From Burkholderiales bacterium PBB3 (GTDB taxonomy: Bacteria; Pseudomonadota; Gammaproteobacteria; Burkholderiales; Burkholderiaceae_C), in contig NKIK01000011.1 of assembly GCA_002256115.1 (NCBI GenBank), forward strand, positions 1 through 64,000: DNA of 64,000 nucleotides, read 5' to 3'. Shown in pieces: positions 41,893-51,466 of the stretch. A program made the position numbers and the translations under genes. Position 1 is the stretch's first letter; each line of letters opens with the position of its first letter. Below the pieces are notes generated by a model. That model made no database searches and was not told the DNA's origin. It saw only the letters and a list, made by a program, of their open reading frames with translations.

Positions 41893-42629
41893 TGCACACG
41901 CTGACCGCGGCGCAGCCACGCCGCAGCAAGGGCGGTCGTAAGAATTTTGAGTCCACCCGCGTTCAGGGCATGTGCCCCCTGGCGGCGTAAAAGCCTGAGC
42001 GCAAAGCGCGAAAAACCCGACAGCACGTCCTCGTCCAGGCGTTCGAACCGGACATTGCTGAAACCCAGATTCGCAAGAGCTTGCCCATAGGTGTGCTGCG
42101 TGAGGAGGTTCTCCGGCGGAATCCCGCAGGCCCTTGCCAAGCGTGCGTGTTGGGCGGGGTTTTCTTCATCGGCCAGCACGATATCGGTCAGGCCCAACAT
42201 GCCACCGGGTAGGAGTGCCCGGTAAGCCTGTGCAAAGAACGCCGAGCGCGGCGCAAAGTGGTAGGCACAGTCCAGCGCCAACACGCGGTCATAGCGTTCT
42301 TTCGCAGGCCGGGTGCGGCCGTCGCCAAGACTCAGAGTTACATCGGCAAATGCAGCGAGTTTGTGGCGCGCCTGCGCAATGCCCGCAGCGTCCGTTTCAA
42401 TGCCGGTGATGCGCCCCACGCCATAGCTTTTTTTCCAAACCAATAGCTGATCGCCATAGCCAAAACCCACATCCAGCACGCTGTGCCCTGGCTGCAATTG
42501 CACTTGGTCTGCAAGCCGCACAGCCAGTGCCTCGCAGGCGGCAGGGTAGTCTTGCGCTTGCGTCCACAGCCCCAGGTTGCCCCAGGTGCTGTCGGCAAAG
42601 CCGTGGTTCAGCAGCGCACGATGGTTCAC
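41841..42629 (-). CDS. Class I SAM-dependent methyltransferase
   Basis: A 262-residue methyltransferase. VLDVGFGYGDQLLVW is the SAM-binding motif I, VLALDCAYHF motif II/post-I, and MLGLTDIVLADE motif III; overall it resembles small-molecule methyltransferases of the UbiE/SMT type. The substrate is not predictable. The start ATG overlaps the stop of the upstream membrane-protein gene (ATGA), so they are coupled. It is the last gene of a four-gene minus-strand cluster headed by the HzsA-like lipoprotein. Its C-terminal 17 codons overlap the convergent patatin gene. Confidence 0.82.
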   Translation of the reverse strand: MNHRALLNHGFADSTWGNLGLWTQAQDYPAACEALAVRLADQVQLQPGHSVLDVGFGYGDQLLVWKKSYGVGRITGIETDAAGIAQARHKLAAFADVTLSLGDGRTRPAKERYDRVLALDCAYHFAPRSAFFAQAYRALLPGGMLGLTDIVLADEENPAQHARLARACGIPPENLLTQHTYGQALANLGFSNVRFERLDEDVLSGFSRFALRLLRRQGAHALNAGGLKILTTALAAAWLRRGQRVHYVLVSAERSRAATAAR

Positions 42630-43594
42630 GTCTGCTTTCTAAGCCGCCACAGCTGGTGCAGACAAAACGCACCGCCCAGAGACAGCAACCCGGTCCCCAG
42701 CAGAAACAGTAACGTCACGCTACGGCCATCTTGCCGGTGTACCCACACTAGGCAGATCGTGACCGTCACCATCACATCCAGGCTGATAGAGGACTGCGCC
42801 GGGTGGTTCCAGATGACGGTCCACAGCGCCATCACCGGGGTGCCAGTGTGCAGCCACAGGGCCGCATTCACCTGCCACCAGCTCAGGGTCGCTATCAAAC
42901 CCAATGCGAGGTAGAGCAGCCGTAGCAGCGTGGCGGACGCGACACGTGGCGCGAGCGGCAACAGTGATAGCAGCACACCACCATGCATCAGCAAGAGGCA
43001 TAGCTGCAATGTGCGGCCCTGGGCCGCTGGCACCCACACGGTAGCGGACGCGGCCACCACTAGGCAAAGGCCAAGCCACGCCGAAGCCGTAGCCGGTTCC
43101 TCTGCGCCGCGCTGCGCTTCGCGCCGCATCAGAAACAGGGGCAGTGCGACGCTGATCGCCACACACATGCCGACCCAAGCGTAGGCCCAGTACGAGAACC
43201 GCTGGCGCACGCTTTCGGCATGAAAAAACAATACTGCCGCAGGTGCCCACAGCATCAGTTGCTGTGACCACCACCATGCGATAGGGGTCTCGGTAACACT
43301 GCGGTAGGCATCAAAGAACAGATTCGACTGTGTAGCCCAGGCCCCGAAGCTGGGGTAGCGGGCAAGGTCTTGCCAGGCCAGCACCAGCATGAAAGCCCAA
43401 GTCAGCAAAAAACCTGTCAGCGCCAGAGCGCGGTAGGCCCGACGCCCTGCAGGCGGCGTGGTACCTGCAGCGAGTGTGTGCTGGTCTTTGCCTACCTTCC
43501 AAAGGGCCAGCAGCAATCCACCCCAAGCGAAGAGCGACCACAGGCTGCTCCACGCCGGTGTTGCAGCGGACGGGGGCAGGGCGCTTAGATCCAC
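42626..43594 (-). CDS. Polytopic membrane protein, unknown function
   Basis: I do not recognise this 322-residue protein. It has about nine hydrophobic segments (for example LWSLFAWGGLLLALW and VGMCVAISVALPLFL) and tryptophan-rich loops; a WWWSQQLMLWAP segment is notable. It begins 13 nt after the exported-protein gene and ends in a 4-bp overlap with the methyltransferase. The context suggests a membrane partner of the exported haem protein cluster; this is inference. Confidence 0.7.
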   Translation of the reverse strand: MDLSALPPSAATPAWSSLWSLFAWGGLLLALWKVGKDQHTLAAGTTPPAGRRAYRALALTGFLLTWAFMLVLAWQDLARYPSFGAWATQSNLFFDAYRSVTETPIAWWWSQQLMLWAPAAVLFFHAESVRQRFSYWAYAWVGMCVAISVALPLFLMRREAQRGAEEPATASAWLGLCLVVAASATVWVPAAQGRTLQLCLLLMHGGVLLSLLPLAPRVASATLLRLLYLALGLIATLSWWQVNAALWLHTGTPVMALWTVIWNHPAQSSISLDVMVTVTICLVWVHRQDGRSVTLLFLLGTGLLSLGGAFCLHQLWRLRKQT

Positions 43595-43607
43595 GGGTGG
43601 GGACTAC

Positions 43608-44705
43608 TTACCACTGGATGCTGGACGTGATGGGCACGGCCTGCAGTGTTTGGGTGATGGCGGTGCGAATGGTTTCCGGATTGCCCACCGCCACAATGCG
43701 GCTCAGCGTGTGAATTTTGGAGTCCACGATCCAGTTGGTGTTGTCTTTGACGGCGTTGCACAGCAAATCAGTGGCCGGGTTGCAGGCTGGCGCGCCGGTC
43801 AGGCCCATGTAGATCAGATCAGGCAGACCCGCCGAGCCCTCGCGCCGCCCGATCAGGCCCTTGACCCCAAAGTCAGAATAAATGGCTACGCACAGCGGAA
43901 TGTTGGCCAATGGGGCAGTGCACTGCATGACCAGCGATGTGGTGCGGATTTCGCGCAAAAAGTTGCGTTGCCAAGTGTTCACATTGTTGGAGCCCGTCAC
44001 ACTGTCTTGCAATGGCAAATAGACCATGTCCTGGGGTTTGCCCACAGCGGTATAGGCATAGGCAAACGCCGGGTTCAGAAACATAGCGGGTGCTTCGGTC
44101 AAATACTTGCTCAGATGCGGTGCCTGTGCATTCAGCTTGTTGATCGCCATAACGATCAGCATGGCTTGCTGTGGCACGCGCTTGCCATCGCCCAGCAATG
44201 CGCCAAAGTGGAAGAAGTAGGGGGCCGGTTGCACCGCATTTTGGATATCGCCTGTGCAGGCAGGGTCGGCCGCTGGCATGGCCATTTGGTCGCCCTGGTA
44301 GAGCAGAGGTTGTACGCCAAACAGGGTTCCGTTTTCAGCAGGAATGAAGCTCAGCGGCTGGAAGTTTTGAATGTAATTGGGGCCAATATCGGGGGTGCGA
44401 CCCACGCAGTCGCCGCCAATGGTGGGGTTGTATTTGTTACCCCCCTCACTGCGGGAAGAGAACTGGAACCCCGCCCCTGCGTTCTCGCGCGGCACCACGT
44501 CTAGGCTGCCGCCAATCGTCATGTGCGTGATCATGGGCGACAAGGGGCCGTTGATCGCGCGCCCGTTCATTTCAATCTGGATGACACCATTGCCCATGCG
44601 ACCGCCGGGGTAGAAGGTGCCTTCTGGGGTGCGTTCAGTGGCGTGCGCGGTCAAGCCGACCAAAAGTACGGTAGCGGCAATCGAAGCGAAGCTGAGGGCG
44701 GTCAT
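43608..44705 (-). CDS. Exported protein of unknown function in the HzsA-like cluster
   Basis: A 365-residue protein with a typical signal peptide (MTALSFASIAATVLLVGLTA then HA). The frame continues upstream to 44804, but the extension has no export signal. The mature part is Gly/Asn/Pro-rich with several cysteines (GGDCVG, ADPACTG, MQCTAP, IPLCVA, APACNP, LLCNAV), which suggests a disulfide-bonded periplasmic protein. No domain recognised. It follows the HzsA-like gene and precedes the membrane-protein gene by 13 nt. Confidence 0.7.
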   Translation of the reverse strand: MTALSFASIAATVLLVGLTAHATERTPEGTFYPGGRMGNGVIQIEMNGRAINGPLSPMITHMTIGGSLDVVPRENAGAGFQFSSRSEGGNKYNPTIGGDCVGRTPDIGPNYIQNFQPLSFIPAENGTLFGVQPLLYQGDQMAMPAADPACTGDIQNAVQPAPYFFHFGALLGDGKRVPQQAMLIVMAINKLNAQAPHLSKYLTEAPAMFLNPAFAYAYTAVGKPQDMVYLPLQDSVTGSNNVNTWQRNFLREIRTTSLVMQCTAPLANIPLCVAIYSDFGVKGLIGRREGSAGLPDLIYMGLTGAPACNPATDLLCNAVKDNTNWIVDSKIHTLSRIVAVGNPETIRTAITQTLQAVPITSSIQW

Positions 44706-44804
44706 AAGGGTGTGTAGTGATGGAGTCGGTGGTGTGCTCCCAAGAGAGTACGCACATCGCATCCCATTGGATTCGCTTTTTTGCTTGCTGTCGTTAAAGC
44801 GCAC

Positions 44805-46961
44805 TTACGGCATTGCTTTCCAATGTCGCAGTAGATCACGCAATGCTTCGGGTTTATTGAGCGGCGTGGCCTTGCCAGCTTGATTCAGGCTATTCAAACC
44901 ATGGCAGGACGCGCAAGTGCGTATTTCGCCCGGCTGCAGCGTGATCCAGTTTCTCTCTCGCACAATGGCCGTGCCGCTTGCATCCGTGCTCTGCCACGTC
45001 AGGGCGCGCCCTGCAGGCACAAAAGCCGCGGTGGAGCCATCCTTGGCGATTTTGACGCTCCCCGCCGGGCCAGTGGCGTTGGCGGGGTTCGAGGTGGATC
45101 GGCTTGGTATGGGCTGTGCGATGGCCCTGCGCCCGGCCCGGCCCGCATAGGCCCGTGTCAAATCTGCCTGAAAAATTTGAAAATGTGCAATGTCGTACAG
45201 CTTGGCATGGGGCTGGGTGCGCGATACCGTTTTAGCCCCACCGGGCACTTGCAAATTAAAAGGTTGCTGCAGATCCGCTTGGTCACGGCTGGTTTGGTCG
45301 CGCGTCACGATCAAGGCCAGGTCCTTGTCGATCAGCCATGCGCGCAAGGCCTCCTCGCTCACACGTTCTTCGGCCAATACCGCGCGCTCGGGCGGCTCCA
45401 GCGGGTTGGGCGATGGGCTTGGCCGGGACCGCTGCACTACCTCTACGGCTTCCAACTCCCACAGGTTGCCACTGTATTGGCGTTGCTGGTCGTCAGACCA
45501 CCAGGTGACAGATGTCTGAATGCCTTTTGTCAGCGCCGGTCCGGCTTGGTAAAGGCCACTGGTGGAATCCCGTTGCAAGAGCTTCAATCGCAAATTGTCC
45601 AGGCGCAAGCCGGGTTCGGGCGCGCGCTGCGTCGTCGTGTGGCTTGCCACCAGTTGGCCGTCGGACAGCGGCAGCGGATTGCGGTAGCGCCCCTGCAGCA
45701 AGTTGTCTCCCGGGTCGCCCGCCGTCACTGCCAGGACTTCCATCTGCGCGCCCTGCAGTGTGGGGCCACCCCGCAGCTTCACCAATCGGTCGGTGGTGAA
45801 GGACTCAGACTCACGCGCGCTGGTGGCGAAGTAGTCGCCGGGGTGCAGCGGGTCTTCACGCAGATGAAACAAGCCGCCTTCACGGCGAATGGACACCCGG
45901 TTGGCGTGCAATCGGTCATTGGTGCGATTCGTCAAATCCGGGTCATCGCGAAAACTGGGCGTCAGATAGCCAAACGACAACTCATGCAAGCCGACGTGGT
46001 TCAAGGTTTCCTCGTCCGCCCCGTCTTCGCGGATTTGCCAGGCCGTGAAGAAGTTGGATGTAAATGCATTCACCCGGCCATAGGGGCCATCACCACCGGC
46101 AATGGACTCGGGGAACAGCTCCGTGCGGCTATTCAGTCGAATCGCCTTGGCACCCTCATGGGCATAGTTAAACGATCCAAACGGCAAGGCCACACCATTG
46201 CCAACGGCATTGCGGTCCCGCTCGGCCAGGCGGTCTTGCTGCAGGTGGTCCCAGCGCGTAAAGATGACACGGCCAAAGCTGTCCAGCGTTGGTGTGAAGG
46301 CCCCGCTGACGGTGTGCGTCAGCAATTTCAAATCTCCGCTGCGCGGGTCCAGGCTCCACAGGCCACTGACCGATGGCACCGCGTTGTATTCGTCCAATTG
46401 CGGGTACAGGTGCGCCTGCCCATTGCGGGGGCGGTCTGAGGTAAACAGGACCTTGTCGTCTGTGCCATACAGGGGCGACAGATTGTTGAAGTTTGCAGGT
46501 TGCCGCTCTAGCTTGCGGATGGTGGCAGTTTCGCCCTGGCCCAAGCCGCTGACCTCCCACAGCTGCCAATAGCTTGGCGCTGCGACACCTGGCCCGGTAG
46601 GAGCACCCACCACCATACTGAACAAGGCTTTGGTGCCGCTCCAGTGCACGCTGGGCTCGCGTACCGCAATGGCGTTGGTCCCTTGCAGTCCATCGTTGCC
46701 AAAGCCCGCCTCTTGGGTCAGGTTGCGCAAGCTGCCATCGGGGTAGCGCAGCATCAGCCCTCCGCCCCGTGGCGCTTGGTCCGCCCCCGTCAGGTGGTTG
46801 GCAAAGGCTGACAAGCGACTGGCCTCGTCATGCGGGGGCGGCACCTGGGTCACAAACAAAATGGGGTGCGGGGTTGCAACTACAGCGTCGGTTGGTTTGG
46901 CGCAGCCCACCACCAAGCCACACAGCCACGCACTCAAACATAGGAGCAAGAACCTCTTCAT
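44805..46961 (-). CDS. HzsA-like lipoprotein with beta-propeller and C-terminal haem c motif
   Basis: A 718-residue exported lipoprotein (lipobox GLVVGC). The body carries TolB/PD40-type propeller repeats (LFTSDRPRNGQAHLY, VIFTRWDHLQQ) of the kind in hydrazine synthase alpha subunit-related proteins. A single CxxCH motif (TCASCHGLNSL, residues 683-687) follows RNWITLQPGEIRTC near the C-terminus, so one c-type haem is expected. It is probably an electron-transfer or oxidoreductase component. It heads a four-gene cluster; divergent from another propeller lipoprotein gene. True hydrazine synthase is not implied. Confidence 0.75.
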   Translation of the reverse strand: MKRFLLLCLSAWLCGLVVGCAKPTDAVVATPHPILFVTQVPPPHDEASRLSAFANHLTGADQAPRGGGLMLRYPDGSLRNLTQEAGFGNDGLQGTNAIAVREPSVHWSGTKALFSMVVGAPTGPGVAAPSYWQLWEVSGLGQGETATIRKLERQPANFNNLSPLYGTDDKVLFTSDRPRNGQAHLYPQLDEYNAVPSVSGLWSLDPRSGDLKLLTHTVSGAFTPTLDSFGRVIFTRWDHLQQDRLAERDRNAVGNGVALPFGSFNYAHEGAKAIRLNSRTELFPESIAGGDGPYGRVNAFTSNFFTAWQIREDGADEETLNHVGLHELSFGYLTPSFRDDPDLTNRTNDRLHANRVSIRREGGLFHLREDPLHPGDYFATSARESESFTTDRLVKLRGGPTLQGAQMEVLAVTAGDPGDNLLQGRYRNPLPLSDGQLVASHTTTQRAPEPGLRLDNLRLKLLQRDSTSGLYQAGPALTKGIQTSVTWWSDDQQRQYSGNLWELEAVEVVQRSRPSPSPNPLEPPERAVLAEERVSEEALRAWLIDKDLALIVTRDQTSRDQADLQQPFNLQVPGGAKTVSRTQPHAKLYDIAHFQIFQADLTRAYAGRAGRRAIAQPIPSRSTSNPANATGPAGSVKIAKDGSTAAFVPAGRALTWQSTDASGTAIVRERNWITLQPGEIRTCASCHGLNSLNQAGKATPLNKPEALRDLLRHWKAMP

Positions 46962-47039
46962 ACTGGCATGGTAAACCGGGAAAGCACTCCCAAATGCCCA
47001 GCGGAATCGTGGATACTTTCACCTCTAAAGGAGAAACGC

Positions 47040-48659
47040 ATGGACCACACTAAATACTTGAGGCAGAAAATTAGGCCGCTACTGCTGGCGGGTGTATTCG
47101 CGCTCAGTGCCGTGTCCTGCGGCGGTGGCTCGGGCGGTGGCACCGCCACGGCACCCATCACGCCTACTACTCCTACAACGCCGACCACACCCACCACCCC
47201 AGTACCCGTTACGGGGGCGGCATGGCTGGGCTTTGGTGGCAATGCACAGCATGCTGCGCAGGCCTCGGTGGCCACCCAATCGCTCAACCGCATCGCCTGG
47301 AAAACGCCTGTGGATGTGGCACCCCAGTATTCCGCCAGCGGCTATTTGTTGGTGCATTACGGATCGCCGGTTATTACCGCCAAAAACACCGTCATACTGC
47401 CCGTGAAGCGCGAGGTCAAGGAGACCTACCGCCTTGAAGCACGCGCCGGTGCCACGGGCGAGCTGCTGTGGTCCATGGACAGCGATTACGCCATGCCCAC
47501 CCACCGCTGGACACCCAGCTACAACCTGACGCTGACGGCGGGCAACCGCATCTATGCGCCTGGCGCGGGTGGCAAGGTGTACTACCGTGACAACGCTGAC
47601 TCCGCCACCGCCACCACCCAGACCGCGGTGTTCTATGGCAGCAGCGTTTACAACACCTCCAAGGCCACACTAGACACCTCGGTTTTTATTAACACGCCGA
47701 TCACCGCAGACCTGCAGGGCAATATTTACTTCGGGTTTGTGGCGCTGGCTGGCAATGCGGCGGGTGTGTCTAGCGGTATCGCGCGCATTGGTGCAGATGG
47801 CAAGGCCACTTGGGTGGGTGCCGCTGCCAGCGCGGCTGACCCGGCCATTCTCAAACCGGCAACCAATAGCGCACCAGCCTTGTCTGTGGACCAAGGCACG
47901 CTGTACGTGCTGGTCAACGGCAACTACAGTGGGTCCACCCGGCTGCGCGGTTATCTGCTGGCCTTAGACAGCGCTACCTTGGCCCCCAAAGGCAAGGTGA
48001 TGCTGACCGACCCCAAAGAAAATGCCCCCGCCACCGTGAGCGATGACAGCACGGCATCACCCACGGTGGGGCCGGATGGCGATGTCTACATCGGTGTGCT
48101 GGAGACCACTGCTGGCTCGCACAACCAGCGCGGCTGGTTGTTGCACTTTGATGCCAGCTTGCAGCAGACCAAGACACCAGGATCATTTGGTTGGGATGAC
48201 ACCGCGTCTATTGTTCCCGCCAGCATGGTGCCGTCCTATACCGGCACCTCCAGCTACCTGATCACCACCAAGTACAACAACTATGGTGGTTCCGGCACCG
48301 GGGACTCCATGAATCGTATTGCCGTGCTGGACCCGAATGTGAGCCAGACCGATGCCATTTCGGGTAGGCCGGTGATGAAAGAAGTGCTGACTATTTTGGC
48401 CCCAACCCCCGACCCCAACTACCCCGGCGGCTTCATTGAGTGGTGTATCAACACCGCTGCGGTAGATCCATTCACAAAGTCGATCTTGGTCAATAGCGAA
48501 GACGGCTATTTGTACCGCTGGAGCCTGGAGACCAATAGCTTGTCGGAGCGCATCCGCTTGACCAGTGGTCTAGGCGAGTCCTACACCCCCACGGCGGTGG
48601 GACCGGATGGCCAGGTGTATGCCATTAACAATGGCGTGCTGTTTGCACTGGCCAAGTAA
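47040..48659 (+). CDS. Lipoprotein with PQQ-like beta-propeller
   Basis: A 539-residue lipoprotein: signal and lipobox in LAGVFALSAVSCGGG, then a Thr-Pro repeat linker (TPTTPTTPTTPTTP, 9-bp repeats at DNA level) and a large propeller with PQQ-type blades (GKVYYRD, GPDGDVYIGV, SEDGYLYRWSLE, GPDGQVYAINNG). It is possibly a periplasmic scaffold or binding protein. The open frame starts at 46968, but AAAGGAG precedes ATG 47040, which begins the signal peptide. Divergent from the HzsA-like gene by 78 bp, suggesting shared control. Confidence 0.8.
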   Translation: MDHTKYLRQKIRPLLLAGVFALSAVSCGGGSGGGTATAPITPTTPTTPTTPTTPVPVTGAAWLGFGGNAQHAAQASVATQSLNRIAWKTPVDVAPQYSASGYLLVHYGSPVITAKNTVILPVKREVKETYRLEARAGATGELLWSMDSDYAMPTHRWTPSYNLTLTAGNRIYAPGAGGKVYYRDNADSATATTQTAVFYGSSVYNTSKATLDTSVFINTPITADLQGNIYFGFVALAGNAAGVSSGIARIGADGKATWVGAAASAADPAILKPATNSAPALSVDQGTLYVLVNGNYSGSTRLRGYLLALDSATLAPKGKVMLTDPKENAPATVSDDSTASPTVGPDGDVYIGVLETTAGSHNQRGWLLHFDASLQQTKTPGSFGWDDTASIVPASMVPSYTGTSSYLITTKYNNYGGSGTGDSMNRIAVLDPNVSQTDAISGRPVMKEVLTILAPTPDPNYPGGFIEWCINTAAVDPFTKSILVNSEDGYLYRWSLETNSLSERIRLTSGLGESYTPTAVGPDGQVYAINNGVLFALAK

Positions 48660-48851
48660 TACCCATTTCAGAACAAACACCGCTGCTCTGGCTTGGGGTG
48701 GGGAGGGGCACGCTTTGGGCACCGTAGCATTGCTTCGCATAGTGAGGATCTCGGTGCGTTGACGCACAGTGCAGCTGACCTATTGGGTTTAGCCTGAAAG
48801 AGACCAGAACGCATTCAGCGTCCGCCAGGTCTTACTCGCAAAGGAATTCCC

Positions 48852-49694
48852 ATGCAGACTGTTGTGACCCAAGATAAAACCGAGCTTTATGTCAAGGACT
48901 GGGGCGTCGGCCGTCCGGTGATCCTGATGCACGGCTGGCCCCTGTCCTCCGACTCCTGGGATGACCAGGCCATGGCGATTGCCAATGCGGGCTATCGGGT
49001 CATTGCTTATGACAGGCGCGGGTTCGGTCGGTCCTCACAACCGTGGGATGGTTATGACTATGACACCCTGTCGGACGACTTGGCCGCTGTGATGGCGCAT
49101 ACCGGTGCGCAAGACGCTACGCTGGTAGGCTTCTCCATGGGCGGTGGCGAAGTGGCGCGCTACATGTCGCGCCACGAGGGCAAGTTGGTATCACAGGCCA
49201 TTCTGATCTCATCCATCTTGCCGTTTCGGATGAAAACCGCTGACAACCCCAAAGGTACGCAGGCCGAGGCTTTTGCCGAGACCGCCAGGGCGCTGATGGA
49301 GGACCGGCCAGAGTTTTTGGCCAGATTTTTCCGGGATTTCTTCGGGGTGGGTCTATTGAGTCAACCTGTGAGTGACGAGCTGTTGGAATGGGCGCGTAGC
49401 GTGGCTATGCAGGCCAGCCTGAGGGCGACGCTGGAGTGTCTGAAGTCGTTTTCCAGCACGGACTTCCGGCCAGAGCTTGAGTCTTTTCGGGTACCCACGC
49501 TCTTCATCCACGGGACTGACGATCTCACTGTTCCGATTGAAGTTTCCAGCAGGCCCGCAGCTCAAGCTATCACACAAGCCAAGTTGTTGGCGTATGACGA
49601 TGCGCCGCACGGCCTGTGGGCTACGCACAAGGCGCGGCTGTCTGACGACATCATCAATTTCTTGAACACCTTTCAGGTGCGCACGCCCATTTGA
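48852..49694 (+). CDS. Alpha/beta hydrolase of the non-haem haloperoxidase type
   Basis: A 280-residue cytoplasmic hydrolase. LMHGWPLSSDSW is the oxyanion strand, the nucleophile Ser is in VGFSMGGGEVARY, the acid Asp is in HGTDDLTVP and the His in DDAPHGLW. This combination is typical of non-haem chloroperoxidase/esterase proteins (RutD-like or Bcl-type). The natural substrate is unknown. AAAGGAA stands before the ATG. The 192 bp upstream hold no gene. Confidence 0.88.
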   Translation: MQTVVTQDKTELYVKDWGVGRPVILMHGWPLSSDSWDDQAMAIANAGYRVIAYDRRGFGRSSQPWDGYDYDTLSDDLAAVMAHTGAQDATLVGFSMGGGEVARYMSRHEGKLVSQAILISSILPFRMKTADNPKGTQAEAFAETARALMEDRPEFLARFFRDFFGVGLLSQPVSDELLEWARSVAMQASLRATLECLKSFSSTDFRPELESFRVPTLFIHGTDDLTVPIEVSSRPAAQAITQAKLLAYDDAPHGLWATHKARLSDDIINFLNTFQVRTPI

Positions 49695-49749
49695 CAATCC
49701 CTGCTGCAAGGCCTAATCTTTTGCGACTAACTTCACAGGAGATTCAGGC

Positions 49750-50490
49750 ATGTTTTCACAGCAGCTCAGAAACCTTGCGGCGTGGTGTGGCCTGTGCTTT
49801 TTAGCGCTAAGCTCACAGGCCCAAACCTCTGTGGGTGCCACTGCCGATGCCAATCTTGCTGCGCTCAAAATTCCCAGCGTGTCTTTTAGTGGGCAGTATT
49901 ACAGCGTGACATTTAATCTGCTGGGCTACTACGAAGGCAATCCGGTGTACCAGCTGGGGCCCTTTGCTGCTAGCGCAGCGCCTGGCAACGGATGCACGGC
50001 ACCAACGGTGGCTTCTGACCTGTCTGTCAGTATCCCGTATGGCCTGATCGGCACAACCCCGCGGGCAATCAAGTTAACTTTTGTTTCGTCGAACAACGTC
50101 TGGATAGGCACTTCAACGGCGGTATCTGGTGGTACGGGCGCGCCCAATGCCTCTGATCCACTCACCCAGTTGTTGGTGTCTTCACCTGCCTGGTGTTATT
50201 TCAGTTTCTCGGCCAGCTCGGGGGTCAGTAAAAACTACCGTTTTGCGTTTCATCCCAGTGGCTCGCTGCTCGTAGGTGGGAATGCTGACACGTACTTTGA
50301 TACAGCCACGGGCTCCTATTCGAGTGCAGGTAGTACGGGCGCAGTGGTCTTGCGCTGGTTTGCCATCGGGCAGATTTTGACGTTGACCAGCGCAGCGGGC
50401 AGCTCGGAGTTGATCGTGAACGTTTCACTCAACTCTAACGGCAGTCCGATTCTGAATGTTGCGGGCTCCGAACTGTCCCGTTGTCAATGA
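49750..50490 (+). CDS. Exported protein, unknown function
   Basis: A 246-residue protein with a signal peptide (WCGLCFLALSSQAQTS). The mature part is Ser/Thr/Gly-rich with beta character (FSGQYYSVTFNLLGYYEGNP) and has three cysteines. No domain recognised. It starts 55 nt after the hydrolase gene with ACAGGAGA upstream, and may be co-transcribed with it. It converges with the ABC operon. Confidence 0.7.
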   Translation: MFSQQLRNLAAWCGLCFLALSSQAQTSVGATADANLAALKIPSVSFSGQYYSVTFNLLGYYEGNPVYQLGPFAASAAPGNGCTAPTVASDLSVSIPYGLIGTTPRAIKLTFVSSNNVWIGTSTAVSGGTGAPNASDPLTQLLVSSPAWCYFSFSASSGVSKNYRFAFHPSGSLLVGGNADTYFDTATGSYSSAGSTGAVVLRWFAIGQILTLTSAAGSSELIVNVSLNSNGSPILNVAGSELSRCQ

Positions 50491-50503
50491 GACTTCAATC
50501 TGG

Positions 50504-51466
50504 TCAATGCGCCTCTGCACGTGGGTCAAAGGCATCCTGCAGGCCATCACCCACAAAGTTGACCGCAATCACCGTAATGAAGATCAAAAAGCCGGGGTAG
50601 AAGGCCAGCTCAGGTGCACGCGCAATCAACTCCTGCGCGTTGTTCAGCATATTGCCCCAACTAGGTGTGGGCGGCTGAATGCCCAGGCCCAGAAAGCTCA
50701 GCGTGCTTTCCAGCAGGATGATCTGGCCCACGGCCAGACTCAGCGCCACAATGATGGGCGAAGTGGTGTTGGGCAGGATATGCACCGTGAGGATGTGGCG
50801 CGCGCTGGCCCCTTGGGTCCGGGCGGCCAGAACAAACTCACGCGTCATCAAACTGAGCGTAGAGGCGCGCACCAGCCGCGCCACCGTGGTCCATTCCACC
50901 AGCGCAATGATGAATACGATGCGGTAAAAATTGGCTGCGCTGGAGCGCACAAACTCTTCCGAGAAGCCTAGCTTTTGCAAGTCAATGGCAGCAAACACAA
51001 TCAGCAGCGGCAAGATGGGCAGAGAGATCACACCATCGGTGATGCGCATCAAAATCGATTCGGTACGGCCGCGGTAGTAGCCGGCAATCAAACCAATCAA
51101 TGTGCCGACCATTGCCGCGCTGACGGCGCCAAACAGGCCCACCAGCAGAGAGATGCGCCCGCCATACATCAGCCGCGCCAGCACATCGCGCCCGGCGTCA
51201 TCCGTGCCCAATAGATGTTGGGCCGAAGGAGGTGCGAAGCGGTTCAGCAAATCGGTGTCGTTCACGTCTACACCCATCAGCTTTTCATACACCGGCGCAC
51301 CGGCGGCAAACAGGGTCAGCAGAATCAACACCGCTGCGCCCAGCATGGCCGCACGGTTGCGCAGCAGGCGGCGCCAGCGCAGTTGCCATACGGACTGGGG
51401 CTTGTCGGCAATCGGGGCCAGCGTGGCCGCCACCGCTACGGGAGAGGTTTGTATGGTTTGGCTCAT
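50504..51466 (-). CDS. Peptide-type ABC transporter permease (DppC-like)
   Basis: A 320-residue inner-membrane permease with a long N-terminal segment before the first helix (AMLGAAVLILLTLFAAG). The BPD_transp motif EFVLAARTQGASARHILTVH (EAA loop) docks on the ATPases. LLGTDDAGRDVLARLMYG is typical of DppC/OppC. It is the last gene of a six-gene minus-strand operon; its start overlaps the DppB-like stop. Confidence 0.93.
   Translation of the reverse strand: MSQTIQTSPVAVAATLAPIADKPQSVWQLRWRRLLRNRAAMLGAAVLILLTLFAAGAPVYEKLMGVDVNDTDLLNRFAPPSAQHLLGTDDAGRDVLARLMYGGRISLLVGLFGAVSAAMVGTLIGLIAGYYRGRTESILMRITDGVISLPILPLLIVFAAIDLQKLGFSEEFVRSSAANFYRIVFIIALVEWTTVARLVRASTLSLMTREFVLAARTQGASARHILTVHILPNTTSPIIVALSLAVGQIILLESTLSFLGLGIQPPTPSWGNMLNNAQELIARAPELAFYPGFLIFITVIAVNFVGDGLQDAFDPRAEAH

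Noticed and set aside
44880-46439. A 519-codon frame antisense to the HzsA-like gene
   Set aside because: Low-complexity Arg/Gln-rich translation; the sense strand has signal peptide, propeller and CxxCH.
44805-46961. Hydrazine synthase subunit (anammox)
   Set aside because: Only a distant propeller/haem similarity; no other anammox gene and wrong organism type.
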